Positions 25,001 to 32,200 are shown, counted from the first letter of the stretch. The stretch is 37,348 nucleotides of DNA from Saccoglossus kowalevskii (GCF_000003605.2 NW_003156234.1:694667-732014), one strand, 5' to 3'. Notes: generated by a model from the sequence alone, not told the origin. A program made the numbers and translations.

Positions 25001-27791
25001 AACTATATTTATAGACGCTGCCCCAGAAGATCCTTATGTTTTATTTAAATGCAAAGATGACGCTGTAGAACCTACAGTATATGGTATCACACATTACAAA
25101 TGAGTCTTGGCTGGTTTACTTTAATCATTGGCCTGTACAGTGTATAAGTAAATACCATTCCTGCCCACAATTAGATTATCAATAAGCTATAGAGAGTGAC
25201 AGAATGTATTATTAAGGTCTTCGTGAAGCACAAGGAGAAGAATTTCTTATGCACAAGAAACTATTGTTCCTTCTCTGTCTTTGAATCTAACAAGGTTTTC
25301 AAGAAAATTATGACCAATGTTCAAGTAATTATTATAAATTCGGCAATATACAATTAGTACTAAAATGTTCATTATTGTAAATTGCCGAAAAATGCAAAAA
25401 ACAGCGAAATATGCGCAGGTTTACTGGATCTCTTATTAGGTGTTGTCCTTTCGCTGGTTTCATTAAGTCACATTATAATCACTTTTGTACTAGTTTCATT
25501 ATAAAGTCAGAGGGTAACTGTAACCAAAACACTAATGTGTTACCTCCATGGTTCTATGAATGAATGCAACACATCCTGTATGAATACACAATATATACTT
25601 TCATTTCACCAATGCCAAATGTTTCTCCGACATTTAATCCTCTTAGACAAACAACGTTACAAAAAATGTTCAACTACATGTATATTAAAGATATCAGAAT
25701 AATCATTCACTGGGTTTTTATTTTTGTTTATTTCATATTAATGAATAAATATACTGAAATAAAACCCCACTTAACATTCAAATTTAACAACAGTTTTGTT
25801 ACTTTCACAAATCTGTCAAATTAATAACACAGTGAATATCTTTTAAACATAAAATCTATTAAAATTAAATCCAGTGAACAACCATAGTATATTGTTATAG
25901 AAATATGTTATATCAGAGTTATCATTTATCGCATGTACATGTACATCGCAAGCAGATTGTTTATTTATTGCAGACACTGGGTGATTTAAGCCACAACATG
26001 GTTTTATTTAAATTCACTCACATAACTTTATATAGATATACTCTAATCAACCACTTTCAGAGAAATACAATTTTAATTCTATGCGACTCGATATCATTGA
26101 CAAAAATGCTTCAATCAGTTTATTTTCTTTCATCTCTTTTATTAATTTAAGACTTTGAATCTATTCAATTATTTAAATGTACAACTATGTACCTGTATAT
26201 GACTTATTAATATTATTATTTACTGTTTATTTTGTTCATTCTTTATAAGGGTCATGAACTAGACTAGTTCTAGGGAACTATTTTCGTGATCCTCACTATA
26301 AACAATTTATATAAATATCTAAAAATATATACTGTGGAATACTTTATTTTCACTGGAATTAATTTTTGCTGAAAAGGCTTTTTGGGCGTTTTGCTTGGAA
26401 TTTATTTTCACTGATTTTTGATGAGTTTAATGTGAAATATAGGAAAAAAAGTATATTTCACTGGATTTTATTTTCACAGAATCATCCCTTCAGCGAAAAT
26501 AGCGAAAATAAATTCCAAGCAAAAATATAGTATTCTACAGTATATCTAAAATTCAAATTATAGACTTATTTACTTTAACTTTACTTTTATTTACTCATCT
26601 GTTTATATATTACATTTATTTGTATATTATTATATGTATATATGTTTATAGTGAAATAAACTTCATTCATTTCACCAGAGTGAATAAGCAATGTTACAAA
26701 ACAATTGATCCAGGTCACTTAAAAATGTGTCACACATGCTGTTGATACAACAGAACTTCCTGCATTTGTTCTATTAGCTATTGTTTATACGGTATATACA
26801 GCATCTGGACAGGTCTGACACAATGGGTAAAATGCCCAACAATGATATTATGATTGCATTAACACTGAAACTCAGGGTGACCCCTATATATATTTTTTTT
26901 CATTTTAATAGAGGTAGTAGCTTATACAGGTTGTGAGCTAATATTTTCTATAATTTATTCTGTAAGTTTCTTAGGGCCTTAACTCTAATCCTAATTTTGC
27001 ACCTTCCTCTCTTGTAACACAAAGATTTATTTAACATTTAAATACTAGTTACGCTCTTTTGTCTTTTTTTATAATATTTTTACTTATATTTTGTTATTAT
27101 TTTAAAACTCTTTTTTGCTGTACTTATCCTATGTAAATCTTTTTATACAGAGGCAATAAAGTTATTATTATTATTTATAAGCCCCCCCCCCCCCGAGTAC
27201 ACATTTGGAGGGACATATAAAAATGCAATGGGGTGGAGTGTTAGGGTTTGGATTATGGGTGGGGTGGCCTGAGAGTCAAAGTCCTGACAGTGATCTAAAA
27301 ATAATAACTATTAGTGAACCTGTGTAGAAAGAACTAGAAATGTTATCACAGTCATCAGAACAGATTTTACATGTTTTCTAGAATTGGGTTGGAAATTTCG
27401 ATGTGTTCTAAGATGTAAAACATTTTGTTTTTAGTATTACCTCCTTAGTCGCTGTACATTTGATTTGACACGCCATTACACTAAGTATTGCTACATTTTA
27501 CAATCACATCGTTAATCGACCACCAAAGTAACAATGTACCAATAAACAAACGTAAAATGGCCCAACACACTGCTGACTCACAAATTCGATGAACATGTGA
27601 GGTGTGTTGTGTTGCGTCACATTTGAAGGTTACATTTCCATGGCTTTGTGTAGCGATTGTTGTTGATCGGGTGATCGATGGGATTTCCTGGCAGCATTCA
27701 ACTTACCTTGGGTATGCGTCAGTAAAAACTGGCTCGCCAACAAGATGAATGGTATCCAAACAGCGAATCGGAAAGTCCGTTCATATAACAT
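6785..27791 (-). CDS. MEGF9: MEGF9-like laminin-EGF single-pass membrane protein (six coding exons)
   Basis: The coding exons are 27791-27707, 10711-10516, 9913-9774, 9074-8925, 8216-7923 and 7083-6785. All have GT-AG borders and join in frame (intron phases 1, 2, 1, 1, 1) to give 387 residues. Residues 1-28 form a signal peptide with hydrophobic core VWIPFILLASQFLL. Residues about 31-285 form five laminin-type EGF modules; modules 1-4 have the eight-cysteine pattern and the last has seven. About fifteen N-X-S/T sequons are visible. Residues about 302-327 are a transmembrane helix, followed by RRKH. The tail motif PFWTIELRKDD with SFNDYH and VAPRGQL matches the conserved MEGF9 C-terminus, which decides the identity over laminins, netrins or attractins. 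Vertebrate MEGF9 is longer, with a Pro/Thr-rich N-terminal segment and a longer juxtamembrane stalk; neither is seen here. An extra exon hidden in intron 1 or its N gap cannot be excluded. The molecular function of the family is poorly known. Confidence 0.9.
7520..7731. mobile_element. Family-B MITE with TACTGTAAAA termini
   Basis: A 212-bp element bounded by TACTGTAAAA and its exact reverse complement TTTTACAGTA. Inside are repeated ACTGGGTTTAAATTTCGC-like words on the left and AATTAAAACCCAGT on the right, so the two halves are roughly inverted. It has no coding capacity. The TA at each end fits a mariner/Tc1-type TA target duplication, which is inference. Confidence 0.75.
7786..7878. mobile_element. 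Partial family-A/B MITE fragment
   Basis: It contains TTTATTTTCACT, TACTGGGTTTTAAG and a right terminus AATAAAGTATTTTACAGTA typical of the MITE families here. The left end is degraded. It ends 45 bp from the donor of MEGF9 exon 5. Confidence 0.5.
7923..8216 (-). CDS. MEGF9: MEGF9 coding exon 5 (laminin-EGF modules 4 and 5)
   Basis: Acceptor TTTTTCAG/ATGAACATT and donor CCAG/GTATGTT, both strong. The exon encodes residues 191-288, covering most of module 4 and all of module 5. Module 5 has Cys at 237, 249, 256, 259, 268, 271 and 285, so the usual eighth Cys is absent. The exon is 294 bp with phase 1 at both ends, so it is symmetric and could be skipped without a frameshift. Confidence 0.93.
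8217..8924 (-). other. MEGF9 intron 4
   Basis: GT-AG intron of 708 bp. More than half of it is the 25-bp minisatellite at 8235-8660. The remainder (8661-8924) has no recognisable feature. Confidence 0.85.
8235..8660. repeat. 25-bp intronic minisatellite (ACCTGTCTAGA type)
   Basis: About sixteen copies of a 25-bp unit, ACACAGTAAAACCTGTCTAG followed by AATGA, with small variants (GTGTAG, GTGAAA, TAAACA). One unit is shortened near 8486. The last copies after about 8625 are diverged. The array ends only 17 bp from the acceptor of exon 5 on the gene strand. Its unit differs from the 25-bp array at 5287-5890, although both contain an ACAGGT-like word. Confidence 0.95.
8925..9074 (-). CDS. MEGF9: MEGF9 coding exon 4 (laminin-EGF modules 3/4)
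   Basis: Acceptor CCCTTTCAG/GGATATG and donor CACTATG/GTATGTT. It encodes residues 141-190, including GICHDCANNTSSDDCSQCQP and the start of module 4 (CPCSEHSSTQTC). It is 150 bp with phase 1 at both ends, so it is a symmetric exon. The open frame at 8874-9065 in another reading frame is a shadow. Confidence 0.92.
9075..9773 (-). other. MEGF9 intron 3
   Basis: GT-AG intron of 699 bp with donor CACGG/GTAAGAT. No repeat or coding segment is recognised in it. The plus-strand open frame at 9632-9847 overlaps exon 3 antisense and is a shadow. Confidence 0.8.
9774..9913 (-). CDS. MEGF9: MEGF9 coding exon 3 (laminin-EGF modules 2/3)
   Basis: Acceptor TTCTGTTCTAG/ATATGG and donor CACGG/GTAAGA. It encodes residues 94-141, with RCNCADGVTGDKCTSCEDGY typical of a laminin EGF module. 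It completes the split Arg codon from exon 2 (AG/A) and starts the split Gly codon of exon 4. It is 140 bp. Confidence 0.92.
9914..10515 (-). other. MEGF9 intron 2
   Basis: GT-AG intron of 602 bp with donor GACAG/GTGAGTG. It carries a short 21-bp tandem repeat at 10375-10432 and nothing coding. Confidence 0.85.
10375..10432. repeat. 21-bp short tandem repeat
   Basis: Two full copies (10375-10395, 10396-10416) and a partial third of AGTAGTGGCAAAGTACGGCA plus A. Located in MEGF9 intron 2. Confidence 0.9.
10516..10711 (-). CDS. MEGF9: MEGF9 coding exon 2 (laminin-EGF modules 1/2)
   Basis: Acceptor TTTCTCGTTAG/ATGATTGC and donor GACAG/GTGAG. It encodes residues 29-93 plus two bases, including LCICLPGYQGDNCTICKEDY. 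It joins exon 1 in phase 1, giving THTQ-DDCPGC, so mature protein would begin almost directly with the first EGF module. Cys31 is extra to the eight-cysteine pattern. The antisense open frame at 10502-10768 is a shadow. Confidence 0.9.
11690..11934. repeat. Four-copy tandem repeat of about 62-68 bp
   Basis: Four copies of a unit beginning AAATTTTGCACTACTGAGCA and containing TGTCACTGCACAT and GCATTATGGGAGATAACTTC. Copies start near 11690, 11742, 11810 and 11878; the middle two carry an extra ACATGTATAC segment. The GCATT(A/G)TGGGAGA word resembles the reverse complement of a ZNF143-type TCCCA-ATGC site; the resemblance is loose. Confidence 0.9.
11960..12075. mobile_element. Family-B MITE remnant
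   Basis: It contains ATTCGCTGGGTTTTACTTTC on the left and GAATTTAAAACCTAGTGAAT on the right, inverted relative to each other as in the other family-B copies. The termini are degraded, so the ends are approximate. Confidence 0.5.
15360..15950. repeat. Dispersed ATGGCCATCTTG-type repeat
   Basis: It contains AAATGGCCATCTTGAATTTT, ATGGCCACCAGTTGGCCATC and GTCGGCCATCTTCGATC. A similar word in the other orientation class occurs near 21315. Minus-strand open frames at 15255-16188 fall here and share no domain, so they are read as repeat-derived. Boundaries are approximate and the family is not identified. Confidence 0.35.
16069..16461. mobile_element. 24-bp-TIR element interrupted by a family-A MITE
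   Basis: The ends are TACCGTAAAATCTGTATTAG plus AAGC (16069-16092) and its reverse complement (16438-16461), with a single mismatch. Inside are more TAGAAGC/GATAGAAG words. A complete family-A MITE at 16205-16420 sits within it, so the outer element was there first. It has no coding capacity. Confidence 0.75.
16205..16420 (+). mobile_element. Family-A palindromic MITE, copy 1 (nested)
   Basis: Left end near CTGTGGAATACTTTATTTTC, right end AATAAAGTATTCTACAGTA. The interior shares with other copies GGCTTTTTTGGGCGTTTTG, GATGAGTTTAATGTGAAATA and CGCTGGATTTTATTTTCACG. It is nested in the 24-bp-TIR element. Confidence 0.85.
17222..17427 (-). mobile_element. Family-A palindromic MITE, copy 2 (inverted)
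   Basis: Ends CTGTAAAATACTTTATTTTC and AGTATTTTACAGTA. The ATGATTCAGTGGAAATAAAA block lies on the left and ATACAAAACATCCAAAAAG on the right, so it is inverted relative to copy 1. Sequence to its right (17428-17485) looks like half of a family-B element. Confidence 0.8.
17543..17713. mobile_element. Small GC-richer TIR element
   Basis: Imperfect inverted repeats of about 34 bp bound roughly 170 bp. The core TCGTCACCTG (17560-17569) and CAGGTGACGA (17687-17696) match perfectly, flanked by TTTAAAGAGGGGGAG on the left and CCCTCCCACTTTAAG on the right. It has no coding capacity and is unrelated to families A and B. Confidence 0.6.
19113..19162. other. Assembly gap of 50 N
   Basis: Exactly fifty N bases, most likely a placeholder of unknown true length. 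It lies in MEGF9 intron 1, so an exon could be missing here. Confidence 0.99.
20905..20990 (-). mobile_element. Possible retroelement 3' end (minus orientation)
   Basis: On the minus strand this reads AAAGAGATTAGATAATAATA followed by AAGATTATTATTATTTCTC. An AATAAAG-(ATT)n terminus is common in truncated LINE-type insertions. There is no reverse-transcriptase frame nearby, so the call rests only on the tail. Confidence 0.3.
21474..21654. mobile_element. Family-B MITE abutting a family-A copy
   Basis: The left end is TACTGTAAAACTATTCATTT, with TCACTGGCATTTAATTTCAC inside; the right half has AAAAACCAGCGAATCATTAA and ends TTTACAGTA. The last TA (21653-21654) is also the first TA of the next element. 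Confidence 0.75.
21653..21864 (-). mobile_element. Family-A palindromic MITE, copy 3 (inverted)
   Basis: Ends TACTGTAGAATACTTTATTT and AAAGTATTCCACAGTA. The left part has CGCTATTTTCGCTGAAGAGA, which in copy 1 lies at the right, so the copy is inverted. It is one of the least decayed copies and retains many TTTTCGC words. Confidence 0.87.
22532..22733 (+). mobile_element. Family-A palindromic MITE, copy 4
   Basis: Left end TACTGTAAAATACTTTATTT, then GGAATTAATTTTCGCGGAAA; right end AAATAAAGTATTCTACAGT. The terminal TA on the right is mutated to TT. Confidence 0.86.
23036..23249 (+). mobile_element. Family-A palindromic MITE, copy 5 (decayed)
   Basis: Left end TACTGCAAAATACTTTAATT, then GGAATTAATTTTCACTGAAA; right end AATGCATTTTACATTA. 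It is the most diverged copy, with almost all CG dinucleotides lost. Confidence 0.75.
25695..25887. mobile_element. Family-B MITE remnant
   Basis: It has ATTCACTGGGTTTTTATTTT on the left and TTAAATCCAGTGAACAACC on the right in inverted arrangement, and AACACAGTGAATATCTTTTA inside. The open frame at 25564-25824 overlaps it and is not a gene. Confidence 0.5.
26330..26542 (+). mobile_element. Family-A palindromic MITE, copy 6
   Basis: Left end TACTGTGGAATACTTTATTT, right end TAGTATTCTACAGTA, with GGCTTTTTGGGCGTTTTGC inside. TA bases flank both ends. It appears to be inserted in older retroelement-like sequence. Confidence 0.88.
26560..26672 (+). mobile_element. Possible retroelement 3' end
   Basis: An AT-rich stretch ending TAGTGAAATAAACTTCATTC and ATTTC. 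An AATAAA followed by a short TTCA-type tandem tail resembles the 3' end of a non-LTR retroelement. No coding part is present. Weak call. Confidence 0.3.
26890..27178 (+). mobile_element. Probable 5'-truncated LINE-type 3' end
   Basis: It ends TACAGAGGCAATAAAGTTAT followed by TATTATTATT, a combination of poly(A) signal and ATT tandem tail typical of CR1/Jockey-like insertions. Upstream is T-rich sequence with TGTACTTATCCTATGTAAAT. The left boundary is approximate and no ORF survives. Confidence 0.45.
27182..27194. repeat. Poly(C) homopolymer
   Basis: A run of 13 C next to the LINE-like tail. On the MEGF9 transcript strand it is G13. Homopolymers of this kind are prone to length error in assembly. 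Confidence 0.9.
27707..27791 (-). CDS. MEGF9: MEGF9 coding exon 1 (signal peptide)
   Basis: It encodes residues 1-28, beginning MLYERTFRFAVWIPFILLAS, a signal peptide with basic residues then a hydrophobic core. The ATG at 27791 has A at -3. The open frame continues upstream to 27878 but only with a TTG, so 27791 is the first usable ATG. The donor CAAG/GTAAGT is a perfect consensus. This exon's link to exon 2 rests on phase, strand and the fact that it supplies a signal peptide; there is no transcript evidence. Confidence 0.8.
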
Positions 27792-28060
27792 GTTCGTAAA
27801 TAAACAGTTTAAGCTTTTGAAAATACTCCAAAATCCTGGTAAAGAAGTAGAAATCCAAGAGAAAACCACCTGAATCAAACGTTTCGTTTCGCTTCCACTA
27901 TGCTCTCAATTCTACTGTTTTCTATGACGTCAGTGTCACCTGATTAATACTTCCGGGTTGTGCAACGGACAAGGCGTGTTCGTAAAATTGCCCTCAGTGT
28001 CTTGTAAAAATATTACATTTGTTTTTTGATGAACGACACTGCCCTCTCAGCCAACACTGC
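27792..28060 (-). promoter_or_regulatory. Likely MEGF9 promoter and 5' UTR, with CRE and ETS motifs
   Basis: Directly upstream of the MEGF9 ATG. It contains a full palindromic CRE, TGACGTCA, at 27925-27932 and an ETS/GABP-type site ACTTCCGG at 27949-27956, 17 bp apart. CG dinucleotides are more frequent here than in the introns. No clear TATA box is seen. The start site cannot be fixed. Confidence 0.5.
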
Positions 28061-28065
28061 ATAGT

Positions 28066-28068
<3 letters not shown>

Positions 28069-28108
<40 letters not shown>

Positions 28109-28121
28109 CAACAACAACAAC

Positions 28122-28162
<41 letters not shown>
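28069..28162. repeat. (AAT)n(AAC)n(AAT)n microsatellite
   Basis: A trinucleotide run made of about eleven AAT, six AAC and about eleven AAT units. It sits between the two divergent promoters. On the minus strand it creates a poly-Tyr/Cys open frame (27994-28194) that is an artefact. Confidence 0.97.
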
Positions 28163-28164
<2 letters not shown>

Positions 28165-28929
28165 CACACACCGTTGCACCAAACATGAATACAAATCACA
28201 TTAGGAGAAAAAATAACAGTTTTCAAAATACTTTAAAAATAATATTACCATTAAAATCGAAGAACTGTCTTCTAAACAAATTAATAGTCTGAGATATAAT
28301 GCATTGTAGCGGCGGTGGATGAAATATCATTAATACCTGACCGACACGGGGGAAATATTCTATGTAAAGATTTGTTTCAGTCACAAGAAACAATAAAGAA
28401 ACTTATTTTAGATTTCTGATCTTCGTGATAAAAAGTAACAAACTGAACATACCAGTAATAACAAATTAAGAATATAAGCTATTCAAAAAGAATTGGAACT
28501 ATACTATGATTATTAAAAAGTGATCGGCGTGGTTCTTGGAATTTCCACAGTCACATGAGAACAGAACTGACTGGTAACACCGTAGTCTGCACTTATTTGT
28601 GATCTGTTATCATTTGTTGTTGGGCTCGGCTGTCGATTAAAAATGTGCAAATAACCGAAAAATCCCTGAAAAAAGCAATTGAAAAAAATGAAACGTCCCG
28701 GAAATGACAAATAGTAATAGTCAGTGTTAATTAAATAACATTATATTCTATTTATCAGAAATTTCCGGATCAGCAGTATTATTGAGTAATGATTGATATT
28801 AAAAAAAAAACACAATGTATATTGGTCTAAATTTCAAAATTCGTGTTTCAGCGTACTAAAACTCGGCGAAATAGCATTGTGATTTGGATTGACGAATTAG
28901 AATAACCTGTCATCAGTTGTGTGTATCAG
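28163..28929. other. MEGF9-GOLGA2 intergenic spacer
   Basis: No gene is established. The minus-strand open frame at 28513-28710 has mixed composition (TNDNRSQISADYGVTSQFCS) and an internal TTTTTTCAG acceptor-like site before GGATTTTTCGG, so it could be a stray terminal exon or an unannotated 5' exon. It has no recognisable domain. Confidence 0.4.
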
Positions 28930-29213
28930 AGAGGATGCTGGGAGACGACGTGTCGAATGGTGCGCACGCATCACGACTGGAGAACCTTTAACTTACTAAA
29001 TATTATATTGTTGTTTTGACGTTAATTTATAGATTGTGGTAATATTTCATATTTAGCATATAATTAAAATCAAAATTAATATAAAATTATTGTTATTCGA
29101 CATTTAGCACTGTTATTTGGTACCATAATCATACTGTTTTATATTACGAATCATGTCTATTACTTTCAAAAATAACAATCCACCAAGCTAGAGAGACTCG
29201 TGGCTACTACAAA
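28930..29213 (+). promoter_or_regulatory. Likely GOLGA2 promoter and 5' UTR
   Basis: A CG-richer segment at 28930-28980 contains GGATGCTGGGAGACGACG, whose reverse complement resembles the TCCCAGCAT core of a ZNF143-type site. The start codon lies in AAAATGGCCGAC, close to the YY1 word AANATGGC that often overlaps the start of housekeeping genes. A short upstream ATG frame (29153-29191) could be in the 5' UTR. Motif assignments are by eye. Confidence 0.4.
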
Positions 29214-29261
29214 ATGGCCGACGCTAGTAGACAGGAAAAGCTGGCTGCAGCTCGAAAAAAG
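29214..29261 (+). CDS. GOLGA2: GOLGA2 coding exon 1
   Basis: It encodes MADASRQEKLAAARKK (16 residues) and ends at donor AAAAAG/GTATGG. The ATG has A at -3 and G at +4. The donor is phase 0, and the helical LAAARKK continues directly into exon 2. Confidence 0.9.
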
Positions 29262-32200
29262 GTATGGTTCACCGATGCCGGTTTTCAATTTTATGTTTTG
29301 TAGCTTTCCCCGGGTGAGCGGCTTTCGTGGGTGCTTGCTCGATCTACTCGCGGGAAATATCACTGCAGTACTTGTTGGAAAATAATAATCACAATACTGG
29401 CACACCTCCGGTACGGAACCCAGGGAGAGAGTGTTACCTTTAATGTTTGGGTAGCTGGCAGCTGTGCCACAACGATGCTAGATTCCTAGTTTCAGATAAA
29501 TTTCGGGAATCTGGGATATTTATCCCAACAATCGCTTATTATCTTAAGCTATGCTTCAATATTTAATATTTATAATTATAATATTTATTTTAATAGACAT
29601 TTAGAAGAAAGTTAGTTGATTTTTTAGTGGTTTACGTCATGCAATAGCCCCAATATTTGGTGTGTTTTAATTACTCGTATGTGAGTTTTAAAGGATACGA
29701 ACATAATATTGATTCCTGCAAAATGTACTAATTGCAGAACTCTTAATTTGTCCTCTGGGGGTTGATGGTAATTTGAAAGAGCGCAAGCATGGATCCTGTG
29801 AACTGACATATTACCATGAATTTGTTGCATGTCGTTTATGTTGTCAGAGTATAGGACAAACCTATTTCTTTCATTTTTATAAATATTTATTGCAATGGCA
29901 GTTAAATCACAGACCTTAGAGATTTTCTAAGGTCTATGGTTAAATCAAACCAGTCAATCAGTGTGCACGATGCTGTCATTTGAAAATGTTCTGATGCTAT
30001 TCCATTGGTAAATAGAAAACTCTTGTTTCAGATCAAATTGGGAAATTTATAAAAAAAAAATGATTAACACAATTTATCAAGGAATGAAGCTTGTGCTCTT
30101 TTAACACGTGTGATATATTATTGTCAAACTTGTACAAATGACTTTTACTGTACAACATGCGTAAATTACATTGATTGACACCTTGAGTATCTGCATGTAA
30201 GGTGTGGTGAATCTGTACATGTCTTGCATTCATACTCACTGCTTATATGTTCAACACACTTGTTACTCTCTTCCTGCCAGCCTTTCCCAGTATTGTGTGT
30301 TTGTATCTATGTGCTTGGGGATATATTCACATTTCAGTTTAATTAGACTGTACAATAACATTTACAGGTAAAAATATACTAATCAGTCAAGATAAGTCAG
30401 CAAATTATGAATAATTTAAAATCCTAAATATTCATAACTTAAACAGCAGTTGCAGTTTTTATAAGTGCGTGCAGTGATGTGTTGGCTGTTGTAATTTCTG
30501 ATCGATTGTGTATTTGCTGCATGGAATGGATAGAAGTTCCTGCTTATCCAATCAAATTTGGATTTGAACGCTACAGATTACAAATTTGTAAGCTTGTATC
30601 AAATATGCTTTTGCTGACTTCAGTGTAATTTTGTTCAATACCAATTATCATTTGAAACAAATTATGATAAGTTCTGCATATTGAATGGATGTAAAGTTTG
30701 GTTGTTGCGAAAAACATCTTTCCAGCATGACAATGTTTCTGTGAAAGTTTTAAATATCCTGAAAAATTCCTGAAATGTTCATTGATAATATGATTTTTTT
30801 TGCGATTTATTTGCTAATATTTGAAAGAATTTTGAAACTATTGGTAGAATCATATTGTATTGTTATTGGTTATCGTTAATAACATTTTTGACATACATGT
30901 ATCAGCTTAACTTCTGCAATAAGAAAACACATCGAATCTCAGTTGTGTACAGAATCAAGCAAATGTTCTAAAATATTAACATAGAGCAAACAAGAGAAAT
31001 ATTTTTGTATTGAACTAGTACTACATGTATGAGGGAATCGGAATTTAAGGGACTGACTATTTACAATGTATTGCAATTGCTCCTCCTGTAACCACCTGCA
31101 TGAAAATACTATAAAAGCATTTATTTTCACTGGTATTTAATTTTACTATTTTTAGCAATTTCACTTTTAAGTTCATTTGGTAGAAAGTTTTATTGCCAAT
31201 TTTCATATTGACATGGATTTAATTGCGGATTTCACTCACGAACAAAAATAGCAAAACTAAACCAGATGGAAAATTGTAATATTTTTTTTCTCAAAATTTT
31301 CCTGTTCCCCCCTACTCTTCCCTAGCTGAAGCAGTTCCAGCAACAGAAGACCTCTGGCAAAACTCCTTCCAATTCTCCGACAGCATCTAAACCCAGAAGT
31401 AGTAATAAAACCAAGAAGAACAAAAGTAATTCAAAGAAAAATACAGTGAACAATGACAGCGATCGAGCATTGTCGCCAGAAACCACCACATCTGCAACTA
31501 CAAATTGTACCGAGCCTCTCCAGCCACCCGTAAGATGTTTTCTATTTTTTGATTTTTATCTTGTCTGTTGTCAAAGTTGTCATAGTCGTTAGCTTTTTTT
31601 TTTACATTCAGCAATGTGGTGGTTGCCCGGCACTGATAAGTGTGTAGTGGACATATTTATGCTGTTAACTGAATTGAACTAACATTTGTGATGCACATGG
31701 AAAAAAATGTATATGCCAGTTGTTAGGTCGTATTCCGTTTACATGTACCTGATTGTAAGCGTGTTCTATTGTGTCAGTGTTATGTCTCAGTGTGTTAATA
31801 CTTTGCACAGCACACCAGTCACTATTATATAAATGTTTTACCTGGCTTACACTATAGTTCCTATTAATATTTTGTAATATGTCACTTTTCATGACCTCTA
31901 AAGGTCACACATCCTGGTGCTTTCGTAGGTATGAAATTCAAGAATAATCTATTTTATTGATATTTCAACACAATTTCCTAGACTTAACTATATTTTTCTC
32001 CAACTTGTGTAAAATGTTTCTTTTAGGAACAAAAAGACACATTAAAATGCCCCAATCATGCATGATTGTATTGTATTTCTGCCATACACAGTACCAACGA
32101 AACTACCAAGATGTGTGACCTGTAGTATGTGGGGTTCGTGAAAGTGGACTAATTTAGTGTACTATGTTAACCCATTGAGCACCAAAGTAAACTTTTGTAA

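Larger units (their letters stand above)
10712..27706 (-). other. MEGF9 intron 1 (about 17 kb)
   Basis: The donor is an ideal CAAG/GTAAGT and the acceptor is CGTTAG. Contents: 10712-11689 nothing recognised; a 68-bp repeat to 11934; a family-B MITE near 11960-12075; 12110-16068 no recognised gene, with an interspersed ATGGCCATCTTGAATTTTGA-type repeat near 15364; nested MITEs at 16069-16461; MITEs at 17222 and 17543; 17714-19112 nothing clear; an N gap at 19113; 19163-20912 repeat-like sequence; 21100-21420 another ATGGCCATCTTG-type dispersed repeat (inverted); MITEs from 21474 to 23249; 23250-25694 nothing recognised; MITEs and retroelement-like ends from 25695 to 27178. No convincing additional exon was found by eye. 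Confidence 0.8.
29262..31325 (+). other. GOLGA2 intron 1
   Basis: GT-AG intron of 2,064 bp with acceptor CTACTCTTCCCTAG. It contains a 10-bp-stem hairpin flanked by 9-bp direct repeats (29901-29947) and a family-B MITE at 31107-31283 close to the acceptor. The minus-strand open frames at 29624-29830, 30033-30239 and 30939-31130 show no domain. Confidence 0.85.

Noticed and set aside
26890-27178. Search for a reverse-transcriptase or endonuclease frame upstream of the LINE-like tail
   Set aside because: No open frame of useful length lies upstream; only a 3'-end remnant can be supported.
27792-27878. Upstream extension of the MEGF9 exon 1 frame by 29 codons
   Set aside because: The extension begins at a TTG, not an ATG. 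Starting at 27791 gives a clean signal peptide with good start context.
27994-28194. 66-codon minus-strand frame with long Tyr and Cys runs
   Set aside because: It is the translation of the AAT/AAC microsatellite and has no independent coding signal.
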